This document shows positions 24,615 to 32,786 of a stretch of DNA of 50,984 nt, piece after piece. Position 1 is the first letter of the stretch. Each line of letters opens with the position of its first letter. The notes under the pieces were generated by a model. It searched no databases. It saw only the letters and a program-made list of their open reading frames with translations, and was not told the origin of the DNA. The stretch is taken from NCBI RefSeq assembly GCF_014640555.1, contig NZ_BMHE01000008.1, positions 179,158 to 230,141 of the forward strand, given 5' to 3'. This DNA comes from Paenibacillus marchantiophytorum. Its GTDB lineage: Bacteria; Bacillota; Bacilli; Paenibacillales; NBRC-103111. The position numbers were made by a program, and so were the translations under genes.

Positions 24615-24639
24615 TCGTCCATATAGGACGATTTTTTAA
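24614..24639 (+). terminator. Intrinsic terminator
   Basis: ATCGTCC/GGACGAT with a 5-nt loop and a TTTTTT run, overlapping the stop codon of the STAS-like gene. Confidence 0.8.
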
Positions 24640-24764
24640 TATAGTTTAAAATCATCGTTTTAATATTCGTCCTCTTCCATTCAAACGATGGTTCATGTAC
24701 TTTCTTGTATTGCCAAGTCTATCATGGTCAACAATAGAACTAAACAATTCAAGCAGTTCACCCC

Positions 24765-24804
24765 TATGAAACTTCTCTTTTATTGAGCTATAGTTCTCCG
24801 TTAG
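24765..24804 (-). repeat. attC-like site 19 (right half)
   Basis: TTATTGAGCTATAGTTCTCCGTTAG, followed by CGTAATG. The left half and stem are not recognisable in 24640-24764, where I see no gene. It marks where the minus-strand cassettes resume; the HIT stop lies in its core. Confidence 0.6.
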
Positions 24805-25286
24805 CGTAATGAATCTTGATTAGAATCCTTGTCATTAGCAATTACTTTATTCAATTCAAGTAGTATTTTTTTCTTTAATTCCTCCAATGCACCTTTACTA
24901 GGTTTTACACTTTCAGAGTACATTGTTTCTCTTGGAGTAGCCCAAACAGGATAACGAGGGAAAGGTTCCGTTAAGCGTCTAGGGAAGATATGCCAATGCA
25001 TGTGAGAATCTCCATTTCCAAGAAGTTCATAATTAAGTTTATCTGGTTTAAACGCTCTATAAACTGCTTCGGAGACATAGCTCATTTCAAGTAGAAATTT
25101 CTGCTTATATTCACTATCAAGTTCATGAAGCTCATGTTTATGTTCTTTACATATAAACATTGTATAACCTTCAAAATACTGGTAACGTCCCATCACAACA
25201 TAACCAGTCTCGAGTTCAGTTATAAAACGATCATTTGTTCCTTCTTTAATCATTCTAATATGGTTACAGATTGAGCAGTTTTCCAT
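24801..25286 (-). CDS. HIT-family hydrolase
   Basis: A 161-residue histidine triad protein. SHMHWHIFPRR holds the catalytic H-x-H-x-H, and CSICNHIR near the N-terminus provides a CxxC zinc-type pair. It probably hydrolyses AMP or GMP from nucleotide conjugates, or is a nucleotidyltransferase. The ATG at 25286 has GGGAGG at 6 nt; the longer frame to 25382 lacks support. Its TAA lies in the CTAACG core of site 19, tying gene end to site. Confidence 0.87.
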   Translation of the reverse strand: MENCSICNHIRMIKEGTNDRFITELETGYVVMGRYQYFEGYTMFICKEHKHELHELDSEYKQKFLLEMSYVSEAVYRAFKPDKLNYELLGNGDSHMHWHIFPRRLTEPFPRYPVWATPRETMYSESVKPSKGALEELKKKILLELNKVIANDKDSNQDSLR

Positions 25287-25414
25287 ATTTGCCTCCCTAA
25301 AATGCTTTCTATGAGCAATACCTAAATGAGGTTTTAAAGCATTGATATCCGATATTTTTTTACTTACTTCGTAAATCACCATGCCTAAGGAGTTCGGCGA
25401 AATGATTGAACTAT

Positions 25415-25496
25415 CCTCCCTTTAGTTTAATGTAAAAGGAGCAGTCACCGCGGCGGCAAACTGCTCCTGTATTGCTGAACTAACGTTCCCCGTTAG
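25415..25496 (-). repeat. attC-like site 20
   Basis: CCTCCCTTTAGTTTAATG, stem AGGAGCAGT/ACTGCTCCT, right arm TGAACTAACGTTCCCCGTTAG. Confidence 0.8.
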
Positions 25497-25535
25497 CGGA
25501 ATGCTACTGCCCAAACTGGTTCTTCTATAAGTTGA

Positions 25536-25946
25536 TTAAGGTCTATTAAACATAAATTTATAACAATCCTCTTCTTTAAATCCACTCTTTAAATATAATT
25601 CTTCAGCATATTTTGTCCAAAGAACTTTGGTAGTTTCTTTTAATCTTGGATGATTATTAATAAATTCAATTAGCTTCTTTCCCAAGCCATTACCTCTATA
25701 CTTTTCATCAATGATTACGTCTAATATTAAACTATAAACAGCATAATCACTTACAACCCTCGCAAATCCAATTTGTTTATCATTGTGAAAAACCAAAAAA
25801 CAATGTGAAGTTTCAATTGTTTTAGCAATAATTTCGATAGGACGGTTTTTAGCCCAATGTGATTGCTTCAACAAATTGTAAACTTCATCTAATTTAATTT
25901 GCTTAGTATTATCCGTAAACGTGTACTCATTGTCTATGAAATCCAT
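25536..25946 (-). CDS. GNAT family N-acetyltransferase
   Basis: A 136-residue GNAT: FLVFHNDKQIGFARVVSDYA on strands 2-3, LILDVIIDEKYRGNGLGKKLIEFI with the acetyl-CoA loop RGNGLG, and ELYLKSGFKEED near the end. It belongs to the small aminoglycoside/ribosomal-type GNATs found in many Firmicutes. The ribosome binding site is unclear (a GGGGGC run about 20 nt upstream). Single-gene unit between sites 20 and 21. Acceptor unknown. Confidence 0.85.
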   Translation of the reverse strand: MDFIDNEYTFTDNTKQIKLDEVYNLLKQSHWAKNRPIEIIAKTIETSHCFLVFHNDKQIGFARVVSDYAVYSLILDVIIDEKYRGNGLGKKLIEFINNHPRLKETTKVLWTKYAEELYLKSGFKEEDCYKFMFNRP

Positions 25947-26019
25947 AAAAGCTTCTATACCCCCGCCCCCATTTTAGGTGTATCTACTGTGTATTGATTC
26001 GAGAAATTACTACGCAATC

Positions 26020-26089
26020 CTGCCCGTTAGCTTAAAGACTGCCGATTGATTCAGCAGTCTGTTGTCGTTATGCTATCGTTCTGCGTTAG
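26020..26089 (-). repeat. attC-like site 21
   Basis: CTGCCCGTTAGCTTAAAG, stem AGACTGC/GCAGTCT, right arm ATGCTATCGTTCTGCGTTAG. The next gene's TAA (26086-26088) lies in the right core. Confidence 0.83.
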
Positions 26090-26544
26090 TTCAGTAATGA
26101 CCACTCGAAAATACATTTCGCCCTCTCTCCCTCAAGGTACATGTCATTATGTGAAGGGAGGTCAACAATTACATTCAATTTTGCTCCTATGTGCTCACAA
26201 GTTTTTCTCGAAGGGAAATTATCTGGGTTACATGTAATTATTAATTTCTCCATACCATGTGCTTGTGCTACTTGCTTTACTAATAAGCAAGCCTTTGCAG
26301 CGTAATGGTTACCTCTAAATTTCTCTGTTATCGAATAACCTATATGCCCACCATAATAAAGATTTTCATTGCTACCAATCCGTACATCTATTTTACCTAT
26401 GATTTCGTTGGAACCAGCAAGAACGATGTTGTATTTATAAGCAGGAACAAATCCCTTCTCTTCATTACCTGGAACTTTCTCAGAGATAACTAAGCTAACT
26501 TCATTACCAGGGATAAAATCTAAATCCAAGAATGCAAAGCCCAC
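26086..26544 (-). CDS. GNAT family N-acetyltransferase (tag-type)
   Basis: A GNAT of about 152 residues with GFVPAYKYNIVLAGSNEIIG, GHIGYSITEKFRGNHYAAKA (acetyl-CoA loop) and the striking LIITCNPDNFPSRKTCEHIG. I prefer the GTG at 26544, which lies 6 nt after GGAAGGAGAG; the frame is open to 26640 but that part runs into site 22. The last codon and TAA form the CTAACG core of site 21. Acceptor unknown. Confidence 0.82.
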   Translation of the reverse strand: MGFAFLDLDFIPGNEVSLVISEKVPGNEEKGFVPAYKYNIVLAGSNEIIGKIDVRIGSNENLYYGGHIGYSITEKFRGNHYAAKACLLVKQVAQAHGMEKLIITCNPDNFPSRKTCEHIGAKLNVIVDLPSHNDMYLEGERAKCIFEWSLLN

Positions 26545-26608
26545 AATAATCTCTCCTTCCTTATCCACTAAAATATACCATAAATATTCATTAGACAGTT
26601 GCATTAAC

Positions 26609-26669
26609 CTGCCAGTTACTTCAACGGACAACGACGGCAAAGCGTGTGCCGGCTGCCCATGCGGTAGTT
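26609..26669 (-). repeat. attC-like site 22 (right arm eroded)
   Basis: CTGCCAGTTACTTCAACG, stem ACGACGGCA/TGCCGGCTGC, then only GCGGTAGTTAAA in place of the right arm. Confidence 0.68.
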
Positions 26670-26674
26670 AAAAT

Positions 26675-27391
26675 TTATTTTTTCATAATTCCAATTATTC
26701 TTTTTGATATTACTTCATGACCTAACTCGTTTGGATGAACATCTCCAATCACCGGTAGAAAATCTCTGTAGTTATCTTTAAAAACCTCTTCTGTTCTTAC
26801 AAATTTCGCCTCTTTCTTTAAAGCTATTTTTTCTAAATTCATATTAAGTTCTGGATAATCATGATTAAATTTTTCGCTAACATCGTTTATTTTCATTGGT
26901 AGTAAGTTGTAGTATCCGACAATGTAAATTTCAACGTATGGATTTATCATTTTAATTTCATCAATTATATCAGTCAGATTTACACTAATTGTTTTCATTA
27001 CGTTTTGTGTCTCTAACACTTTTCGATTATAGCTTTGAAAAAGGTCATTAGCTCCTATTCCGATTGTAACTACATTTGCTTTCTGTAATCTATTTCTAAT
27101 AGGTTCATTCTCTTTGCTAGTATTATTTCTAATATCATTTAATAAATCTAACGTTGTACTCCCTGGAACTGCATATTTTTTGGTATATTCTATTTTCTCT
27201 TTTTGTCCTAAATACTCTGAAAGATAATCAGGATAGCTTTTTTCATATTTAATTGATGATGTATCTGAGTATGGGGAAATTCCTGCTGGAATTGAATCCC
27301 CTAGAGCAAGATAATTTATCTTATTATCCTGTTTATAGTTGAAAATTAATGCAATTGCTGCGACTACAGAAAAAGAAATAAATATGAGCAC
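26675..27391 (-). CDS. SGNH/GDSL-type esterase, membrane-anchored
   Basis: Serine esterase/lipase of the SGNH class. Block I is LALGDSIPAGISPY with the catalytic serine, block III is GIGANDLFQ, and block V is GDVHPNELGH with the catalytic D-x-x-H. The N-terminus (LIFISFSVVAAIALIF) is a signal anchor, so it probably works outside the membrane. The GTG at 27391 is the first standard start. A CTG at 27421, 9 nt after AAAGGACG, would add KNIKRIRFYV and give a better signal peptide, so the true start may be non-standard. Substrate unknown. Confidence 0.83.
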   Translation of the reverse strand: MLIFISFSVVAAIALIFNYKQDNKINYLALGDSIPAGISPYSDTSSIKYEKSYPDYLSEYLGQKEKIEYTKKYAVPGSTTLDLLNDIRNNTSKENEPIRNRLQKANVVTIGIGANDLFQSYNRKVLETQNVMKTISVNLTDIIDEIKMINPYVEIYIVGYYNLLPMKINDVSEKFNHDYPELNMNLEKIALKKEAKFVRTEEVFKDNYRDFLPVIGDVHPNELGHEVISKRIIGIMKK

Positions 27392-27520
27392 ATAGAATCT
27401 GATTCTCTTTATATTCTTCAGCTCTTTTCACGTCCTTTTAAATTTCCTATTAATAAATATTACCAGTCATTCTTCTAACCAATAATTAACATGATATGGT
27501 TTTCTACTCGGATATTCAAT

Positions 27521-27579
27521 CCTGTAAAAGGCTGCCAGTAAGCTGGTAGCCATCTGTTTTTATACTATCGTTACGTTAG
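27521..27579 (-). repeat. attC-like site 23
   Basis: CCTGTAAAAGG, short stem GGCTGCCAG/CTGGTAGCC, right arm TATACTATCGTTACGTTAG. The left core is shortened. Confidence 0.7.
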
Positions 27580-27599
27580 AGTTTAAACGCTTGTTGCAC

Positions 27600-27851
27600 T
27601 TATTTTCCGTATTCAGTTATTTTAAATGCCTGCTTTAAGCAAGCAAGTTGATCTAATTTTACTCCCATTTTTTCGTTGAACACACTGTAAATAAGTATCG
27701 CTAAGTCTGTTTCAGACTTACACGACGAGAATTTCTGAGAGATTTCTCTTACTTCAATGCTATATTCGTTTTCTGGAGCACCTCCTGCTAAAAGACCAAC
27801 AGGGTCCCAGTCGTTTATTACTTGGGTTAGAAACTCTTTATCTATATTCAC
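27600..27851 (-). CDS. DUF1871 family protein
   Basis: An 83-residue helical protein. The N-terminal FLTQVINDWDPVGLLAGGAPENEYSIE matches the conserved I-x-x-W-D-P-I-G-L start of DUF1871, a small family common in Bacillales with no known function. The start is GTG at 27851 with AAGGTG upstream. Single-gene unit between sites 23 and 24. Confidence 0.8.
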   Translation of the reverse strand: MNIDKEFLTQVINDWDPVGLLAGGAPENEYSIEVREISQKFSSCKSETDLAILIYSVFNEKMGVKLDQLACLKQAFKITEYGK

Positions 27852-27891
27852 CTATTTATCACCTTCGATTTTGGTTATATGTTCTAATTAT

Positions 27892-27970
27892 CCCGCCCGA
27901 TATCATAACGCGGCTACCAATCCATTTCAGCAGCCGCGTCTTAGTTGTATATTAAGCTATAGTTCTCCGT
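27892..27970 (-). repeat. attC-like site 24, interrupted at its right core by an IS1111-like element
   Basis: CCGCCCGATATCATAACG, stem CGCGGCT/AGCCGCG, right arm TTAAGCTATAGTTCTCCGT. The core then reads CCCTCGGTT followed by IS sequence. The continuation TTTAGCTTAATG resumes at 29746, after the IS. The unoccupied form CCGTCCCTCGGTTTAGCTTAA exists at site 16. Confidence 0.78.
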
Positions 27971-28004
27971 CCCTCGGTTTTAAGGGTTTATCTCACGTAT
28001 ACTC

Positions 28005-28325
28005 ACTCATTCGCAGGATTTCATTACCTTAAAAATCAGTATTGTTCAGAAAGTAAGTTGAATAGAACCATTGATTCATATTTTGGGCGTGCGGGAATAG
28101 AGGAACATATGGAACATTTCCCCAGATCCTACTCTAATGCACGCATGCTCCACAAAATCCTTGGAGGTTCACCCTCCCACGGCTCAACGGGTCTATGCCC
28201 TTACATTCCTTCGTTATACCTGACCAAGGTGTGGAGGCCGATAGCGTTTAGCGGATGGGTCTGTGCCCTTTTGGAAAACGAACTCGGTCCTCCGTGCTTT
28301 CTTTTTGAAAATCCTGCGAATGAGT
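28005..28325 (-). ncRNA. Candidate bridge RNA of the IS1111-like element
   Basis: The 3' non-coding flank is closed by a 17-bp perfect inverted repeat (28005-28021 with 28309-28325). Inside are two similar loop-like segments: GGGTCTATGCCCTT (28189-28202) and GGGTCTGTGCCCTT (28257-28270). Next to the second is GTTTAGCGGATGG (28246-28258), close to the array core CGTTAGCGGAATGG. This fits an RNA with paired target and donor guides. Strand and ends are inferred. Confidence 0.5.
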
Positions 28326-28350
28326 CAATCTACGTTATCTATTACAAGTC

Positions 28351-29637
28351 CTAAGCAGCCTGAGCGTAGTTGGGAGCAGCTTTTTCAGGTAAAAATGATT
28401 CCCCTCTTTGAACAATGCCAATCAGGATTCGAGCTAATTTTCCAAGCAACTTAAAAATGGACTGTTGTTTCTTCATTTGCTTGATTTGAACATTATTCTC
28501 ATGCATCTGTCGAAATACTGGATTCGTTCCTACGAGTGTGATCGTCGCCAGATACAAATATTTGCGCAGCGTAGCATCTCCCCGTTTCGAAAGTTTGATT
28601 TGCCCCTTGTGTTTCCCTGACATTCTTTCAGCCAAGTTTAGACCTGCTTTACGCAATAACTGACGTCCGTGCGCATACTGTCTAAGGTCGCCAGCACATG
28701 ATAGAATGGCTGCTGCGAAGATTGTGCCCAGACCTTTGATCGATCGAAGCTGATTGGCCATAGGAATTTCACTAAGCAATGCTAGAATGTCCTTTTCAAT
28801 CTTTTCTAGTATTTCAACGATACGTTCAAACTCTTCTAATAACCGCCCTAAATCTTGCTTGGCTTCATGAAGAGCTGTTTTATCTCCTACACTCTGCTTG
28901 GCTTGCGAAATAAGCTGCGCAGCTTTCTGAGTACCCGTAGAACCGCCCGCTCGTTTCATATGCCTTCTCCAACTTGTAATTACCTCGGATACGGACAGGG
29001 ACTGAATATCTAGCGGTGAGGGTAAATCTTTAAGAGTAGCCAAGGAACGTTTGCAGGTCCAGTCTTTGAACACTGAGGTATACTCGGGGAACCGAATATC
29101 TAACCAACGGATGATCCGGTTCTGCAGCCGGACACTATTCGTCACCCAAAATTCCCGATCACTCATCATGGTACGTAACCTTTGAAAGACGGTAGCCTGT
29201 CTTGTGTATTCATAGTAATAGCCTCGACAGACAACGTCTGCGATAACAAGGGCATCCTTAGGATCACTCTTGGACGGACAATTATCGCGGTTCTCCTTAT
29301 TTCGTTTGGTGGTAGCAGGATTCACCATGACAACGTTTATGCCTTTGTCAGCAAGCCAATTAGCCAGGTTAAACCAATAGTGTCCGGTTGGCTCCATACC
29401 GATGATTAGGGTATTCAATCGGTGCTTTTGTTGCAATTCATCCATCCAACGTTGTAATCTTTCGAATCCTTCTAAGTCGTTTGTAAATGATAGATGTCGC
29501 TTGGCAAGAACGATACCCCGAAAGTTAGTAGCCTGCGCGACATGAATTTCCTTCGCCATGTCGATGCCTACTACAAGATGAGAGGTGGAAATTCGTTCAA
29601 TACGTTGATTTTGTCCATCGTTTTGTTTAAACTTCAT
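28351..29637 (-). CDS. IS110-family transposase (DEDD recombinase)
   Basis: RNA-guided recombinase of about 428 residues. The RuvC-like DEDD domain shows VVGIDMAKE, IIGMEPTGHYWF and the pair in CPSKSDPKDALV. The C-terminal Tnp20 domain has SIKGLGTIFAAAILSCAGDL and LLRKAGLNLAERMSGKHKGQ with the catalytic serine region. I start at ATG 29637, 10 nt after GGAGG. It appears intact, so the element may still move. Confidence 0.92.
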   Translation of the reverse strand: MKFKQNDGQNQRIERISTSHLVVGIDMAKEIHVAQATNFRGIVLAKRHLSFTNDLEGFERLQRWMDELQQKHRLNTLIIGMEPTGHYWFNLANWLADKGINVVMVNPATTKRNKENRDNCPSKSDPKDALVIADVVCRGYYYEYTRQATVFQRLRTMMSDREFWVTNSVRLQNRIIRWLDIRFPEYTSVFKDWTCKRSLATLKDLPSPLDIQSLSVSEVITSWRRHMKRAGGSTGTQKAAQLISQAKQSVGDKTALHEAKQDLGRLLEEFERIVEILEKIEKDILALLSEIPMANQLRSIKGLGTIFAAAILSCAGDLRQYAHGRQLLRKAGLNLAERMSGKHKGQIKLSKRGDATLRKYLYLATITLVGTNPVFRQMHENNVQIKQMKKQQSIFKLLGKLARILIGIVQRGESFLPEKAAPNYAQAA

Positions 29638-29757
29638 AGTAAGAGCGCCTCCTTGATGGTATTGGGTTTCTAACCCGTGCACAAACCCATCATACCGAGG
29701 CGCTCCTTTTTTGACAAAGTCCAAATCCTAGTCCTTACAGGAATGTTTAGCTTAATG

Positions 29758-30264
29758 TTAGTCTCTATAAATAAGATCTTTTAAACTTCTTTCATTGATT
29801 CCATTTTGAACAAACTGAAAATTTTTGTCCATCAATCTTTGTGTTCGGTCGATTATTTGACCTAAATGATATCCCGTATGTTCGACTAAATGATAAATAT
29901 CAAACATATCGAGGTTCTTCTCATCCTTGTAGCCTTCTATATAATCAGTCATGACTTCTCTCCATGAATTAAAACGTTCAGTTATGAATTGAATTAAGTC
30001 CGTTGAGGAAGTAGCAACCTCATCAGGAAAGTAATTTTCTATTCCGCCCTCGACTTTCCCACTATTTGAATATTTGATGACATGACGTTGAATATGCTGT
30101 CCTATATGTAACACGATTCCGCCAATTGAACTAAGCGATTCTTTCTCATGTTTCCAAAGAACTTCTATATCCACGCCATCCAAAGCTATTTTCAATTTAG
30201 GAAGGTAGTTCTCGCACATTCTATATACCGAAATCCGAGTAAATTCAAGTAGTTCATTACGCAT
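29758..30264 (-). CDS. DinB-like metal-binding protein
   Basis: A 168-residue four-helix-bundle protein. IVLHIGQHIQRHVIKY and LVEHTGYHLGQIIDRTQ supply the histidine triad of DinB-like metal sites. ATG 30264 lies 8 nt after AAGGAG; the starts at 30270-30273 overlap that site. Its stop (GACTAA) is followed by CATTAAGCTAAA, the displaced core half of site 24. Probably a thiol-dependent transferase, by family only. Confidence 0.8.
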   Translation of the reverse strand: MRNELLEFTRISVYRMCENYLPKLKIALDGVDIEVLWKHEKESLSSIGGIVLHIGQHIQRHVIKYSNSGKVEGGIENYFPDEVATSSTDLIQFITERFNSWREVMTDYIEGYKDEKNLDMFDIYHLVEHTGYHLGQIIDRTQRLMDKNFQFVQNGINERSLKDLIYRD

Positions 30265-30314
30265 GAACATCACTCCTTTTTATCATTATTTATTCAACTT
30301 TCCGTCGAAGTATC

Positions 30315-30394
30315 CTGCCCGTTCGTGAGCAGAGGCTACCGATTATGCCGGCAGCCTCTGAAGGTGTGTCTATTGTGCAAAAGTTCTGCGTTAG
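30315..30394 (-). repeat. attC-like site 25
   Basis: CTGCCCGTTCGTGAGC, stem CAGAGGCT/AGCCTCTG, right arm ATTGTGCAAAAGTTCTGCGTTAG. Confidence 0.78.
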
Positions 30395-30439
30395 TTCAAT
30401 GCCAATCCCATTCCGAGTAATGGTGATTATTAGGCCCTG

Positions 30440-30895
30440 TTAGAGCCTCGCGAACGTGATGTAATCGTCTTGGACAGGCTCTGCCGATTCGATCCGAAGT
30501 GCCCGGTTGATCTGTCCCCGGTGATATTGCCCATGTAAGAGGACCTGCAACAGGATGTCCCGGACGGACGTTCGGAACGGAACCCCGCTCTGGTTTGCAT
30601 AGTCGATCATCTCGTCCAACTCGGATTCCTCAAGCCCTTCGATATAGACGCGATATTGCTCGGCGTTTTCTTCGAACATCGTCCGGATCGCCGTCAGGTC
30701 TTCCGCTTCCTCCCACAACGAATATTGCGCGCTGCCCTTGCCCTGCAATCGGGAAAGCCAGACTCGTTCCGCAACCGCGACGTGCCGAACCAGCTTCAGA
30801 AGGTCCTTGTTCTTCGTCTCACTCTCCTCGAGCGTGTCCAAGATGCGTCCGTCCGCCCAATACAGGTGGTCCATCATGCACTTGATCGTCTTCAT
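30440..30895 (-). CDS. DinB family protein
   Basis: A 151-residue DinB protein with the classic layout: MMDHLYWADGRILDTLEE in helix 1, LVRHVAVAERVWLSRLQG with ligand His, and LLQVLLHGQYHRGQINRALR with the H-x-x-x-H pair. GAGGGGG lies upstream of the ATG. It is distinctly G+C-rich compared with the neighbours on both sides, pointing to a different source genome. A likely metal-dependent thiol transferase; partner unknown. Confidence 0.88.
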   Translation of the reverse strand: MKTIKCMMDHLYWADGRILDTLEESETKNKDLLKLVRHVAVAERVWLSRLQGKGSAQYSLWEEAEDLTAIRTMFEENAEQYRVYIEGLEESELDEMIDYANQSGVPFRTSVRDILLQVLLHGQYHRGQINRALRIESAEPVQDDYITFARL

Positions 30896-30927
30896 TTCGG
30901 TTTCCCCCTCTTCGTCTCATCGATTAC

Positions 30928-30950
30928 TTGAACCTACTGTTACCCGTTAG
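30928..30950 (-). repeat. attC-like site 26 (right arm only)
   Basis: TTGAACCTACTGTTACCCGTTAG followed by CATAGCG. The stem and left core are missing; the 30440 gene starts about 30 bp to the left. Confidence 0.6.
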
Positions 30951-31010
30951 CATAGCGATCAGACGTAGATGCCAAAGAAGAACCATTGTCTCACCCGCTA
31001 TAATCTTGAT

Positions 31011-31478
31011 TTATAAACGCTTAATCAGTAAGGACACCTTTTTCGTGTTGTAATAGTAATCATAAACAGCATCTTTTTGACTAAACTGCTCTAAATCATT
31101 GTTTTTTTCGTAACCTTGCCTTTGGTAGTATTCGATATTCTCATTCTTACCTGTTAATAAAGTTACAATAGTACAACCTTTTTTTGAAGTGGCTATCTCA
31201 AATTGTTCCAATAATCTTTTACCTATTCCTGTTTTCCTGTAGTCCTCTTTGACAAATAAATAGTTAAGATAAGCATGTGACGTTGAAGACTGGTCAATCA
31301 TTCCTAATGCAAAACCTACAACTTCACCATCAATTACAGCCACCAAAGATGTATCACGAAACAAACGATAAAAATTGAGATAAATTGAATCTCTTTCCTT
31401 TGGTAGTGGTGAACAATCCATTTCAGCAATTTGAAGTGCAGTTACATCATTAATCTCTTGTATAATTATTTCACCCAT
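31011..31478 (-). CDS. GNAT family N-acetyltransferase
   Basis: A 155-residue GNAT: DTSLVAVIDGEVVGFALGMI, then AYLNYLFVKEDYRKTGIGKRLLEQFE with the acetyl-CoA loop RKTGIG, and NIEYYQRQGYEKN near the C-terminus. The start region has purine-rich AGAAGAGAAGAGTGAG upstream. Single-gene unit between sites 26 and 27. Acceptor unknown. Confidence 0.87.
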   Translation of the reverse strand: MGEIIIQEINDVTALQIAEMDCSPLPKERDSIYLNFYRLFRDTSLVAVIDGEVVGFALGMIDQSSTSHAYLNYLFVKEDYRKTGIGKRLLEQFEIATSKKGCTIVTLLTGKNENIEYYQRQGYEKNNDLEQFSQKDAVYDYYYNTKKVSLLIKRL

Positions 31479-31549
31479 ATACTCAGCTCACTCTTCTCTT
31501 CTCAGCTCTTCTAATCTTAGCAATGTACATTCCAATAATATCATATTTT

Positions 31550-31632
31550 CCGCCCGTTACTTCAACAGACAACGGCAGCCGATTATGTGGCCCCTTGCCG
31601 TCATCTCGTGTTGAGCTATCGTTTCTCGTTTG
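31550..31632 (-). repeat. attC-like site 27
   Basis: CCGCCCGTTACTTCAACAG, stem ACGGCA/TGCCGT, right arm TTGAGCTATCGTTTCTCGTT followed by TGGACTAA. The right core is slightly changed. Confidence 0.8.
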
Positions 31633-31692
31633 GACTAATAACAAATACTTTACAATGTCATTATATTAAGTCAATTCACGTATCTTATGGTC

Positions 31693-31902
31693 TCAATACC
31701 TATACCGTCCAATCTTAGTTTTTACATTCTCAAGTAAAGGAGCAGCCAAAGCTCTTGCCTTCTTTGCTCCTTCAAACAGGATACTGTCAATTGTTTCGGG
31801 TGATGCCATTAAGTCATTGTATTTTTTTCGTGGTTCTTCCAGGTATTCATTCATGACCTGAAACAGCTCTTGCTTTGCTTCTCCCCAACTAATACCTTTT
31901 TG
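31693..31902 (-). pseudogene. trpS: Tryptophanyl-tRNA synthetase C-terminal fragment
   Basis: About 69 codons reading QKGISWGEAKQELFQVMNEY, then EEPRKKYNDLMASPETIDSI and LFEGAKKARALAAPLLENV. This is the C-terminal tail of TrpRS (anticodon-binding side). The 5' side is cut by the end of an IS6-family element at 31903, so the catalytic domain (HIGH/KMSKS) is gone. It ends in TGA about 60 bp before site 27. A second, specialised TrpRS is a known resistance cassette type, but function here is lost. Confidence 0.82.
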
Positions 31903-32737
31903 GGTTTTGGTGCAACAATTAAAATTGATCAAAGATATCCGCGATTTCGTTGTTTGATTATGCTGTCAAACCAAACAATTTGTTGATTAATTCAACTGAA
32001 GAAAGGACAGACGAATGAATGCATTCGACCTGCCCTTTCCTTAGCATATGCATGACTTCGATTCCCGCGATTGTATATTCTGCAGTTTCAAAAGACTTGA
32101 ATCCCAGCATTGGTTTTATGATTTTCTTAATAAACCGATGATCTTTCGTTCAATAATGTTGTTAAGATATTTCTTTTGTCGTAGTAATGTTTCTTGTTTT
32201 ATAGCCTTCTCGTCCTTTAATTGCTGAACTGCGATAGGGTAAGATGGGTTCTTATCGACAGTGATCACGCGAGGCGAGTGATTGTGTGTCGAAGTCAATG
32301 CTTTCTTGAAAAATCGTTTGGCAGCGGGAGCGTCTCGATTCTAGATAACATGAAATCAATCGTGTTTCCTTTTGAATCTACTGCTCTGTAAAGATATTTC
32401 CACTGTCCTTTAACTTTAATATAGGTTTCATCAGTTCAGAAGGAATCATTTGTCGGCTTTAAATAGGGACGAATTCGCTTGTCTAATTCCGGTCCAAACT
32501 CATGAACCCATCTCATGATGGTTGTATGAGCCATCCTAAGACCTCGTTCTTCCATCATCTCCACTAGATCACGATAACTTAGGCTATATTTCAAATACCA
32601 TGTTACTGTTAGCAAGATAACTTCTGATTCATACTGCTTCCACTTAAACAAATCTAATTCCGTTTCCAACGTAATTGCTCCATCCCATGAATTCATTTCA
32701 ATCATGGTATCATGGATTAGAACTTTGCACCACAACC
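31903..32737 (-). mobile_element. IS6-family element with decayed transposase
   Basis: Ends GGTTTTGGTGCAA (31903) and TTGCACCACAACC (to 32737) are the inverted repeats of the same IS6-type family found at 39-40.4 kb. About 835 bp. No matching 8-bp target duplication is visible at the two ends, so one flank was rearranged. It cuts trpS and forms the left border of the SLH/LuxR block. Confidence 0.82.
31940..32735 (-). pseudogene. IS6-family transposase, multiply broken
   Basis: Recognisable pieces are YESEVILLTVTWYLKYSLSY with the HTH region to LKPTND, VITVDKNPSYP and KYLNNIIE. The conserved DSWRTDET reads DSF-stop-TDET, and frameshifts follow near 32330 and 32140 (before the third catalytic residue). 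It cannot make an active DDE enzyme. Confidence 0.82.
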
Positions 32738-32786
32738 GCAGATACTTTATTACCAGTACCTACCGTATTTAAGTAACTTGGAACGA

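Larger units (their letters stand above)
27980..29745 (-). mobile_element. IS110-family (IS1111-like) insertion sequence
   Basis: About 1.77 kb, inserted between GT and TTAGC of the right core of site 24. The transposase has a short 5' flank (about 110 bp) but a long 3' non-coding flank (about 370 bp), the layout of the IS1111 group, whose members are known to insert into integron attC sites. There are no long terminal inverted repeats, as expected for this family. The exact ends are inferred from comparison with site 16. Confidence 0.8.

Noticed and set aside
30595..30950. Plus-strand ORFs over the DinB gene at 30.4-30.9 kb
   Set aside because: They arise from the high G+C content of the DinB gene; the minus-strand frame has the histidine ligands and a ribosome binding site.
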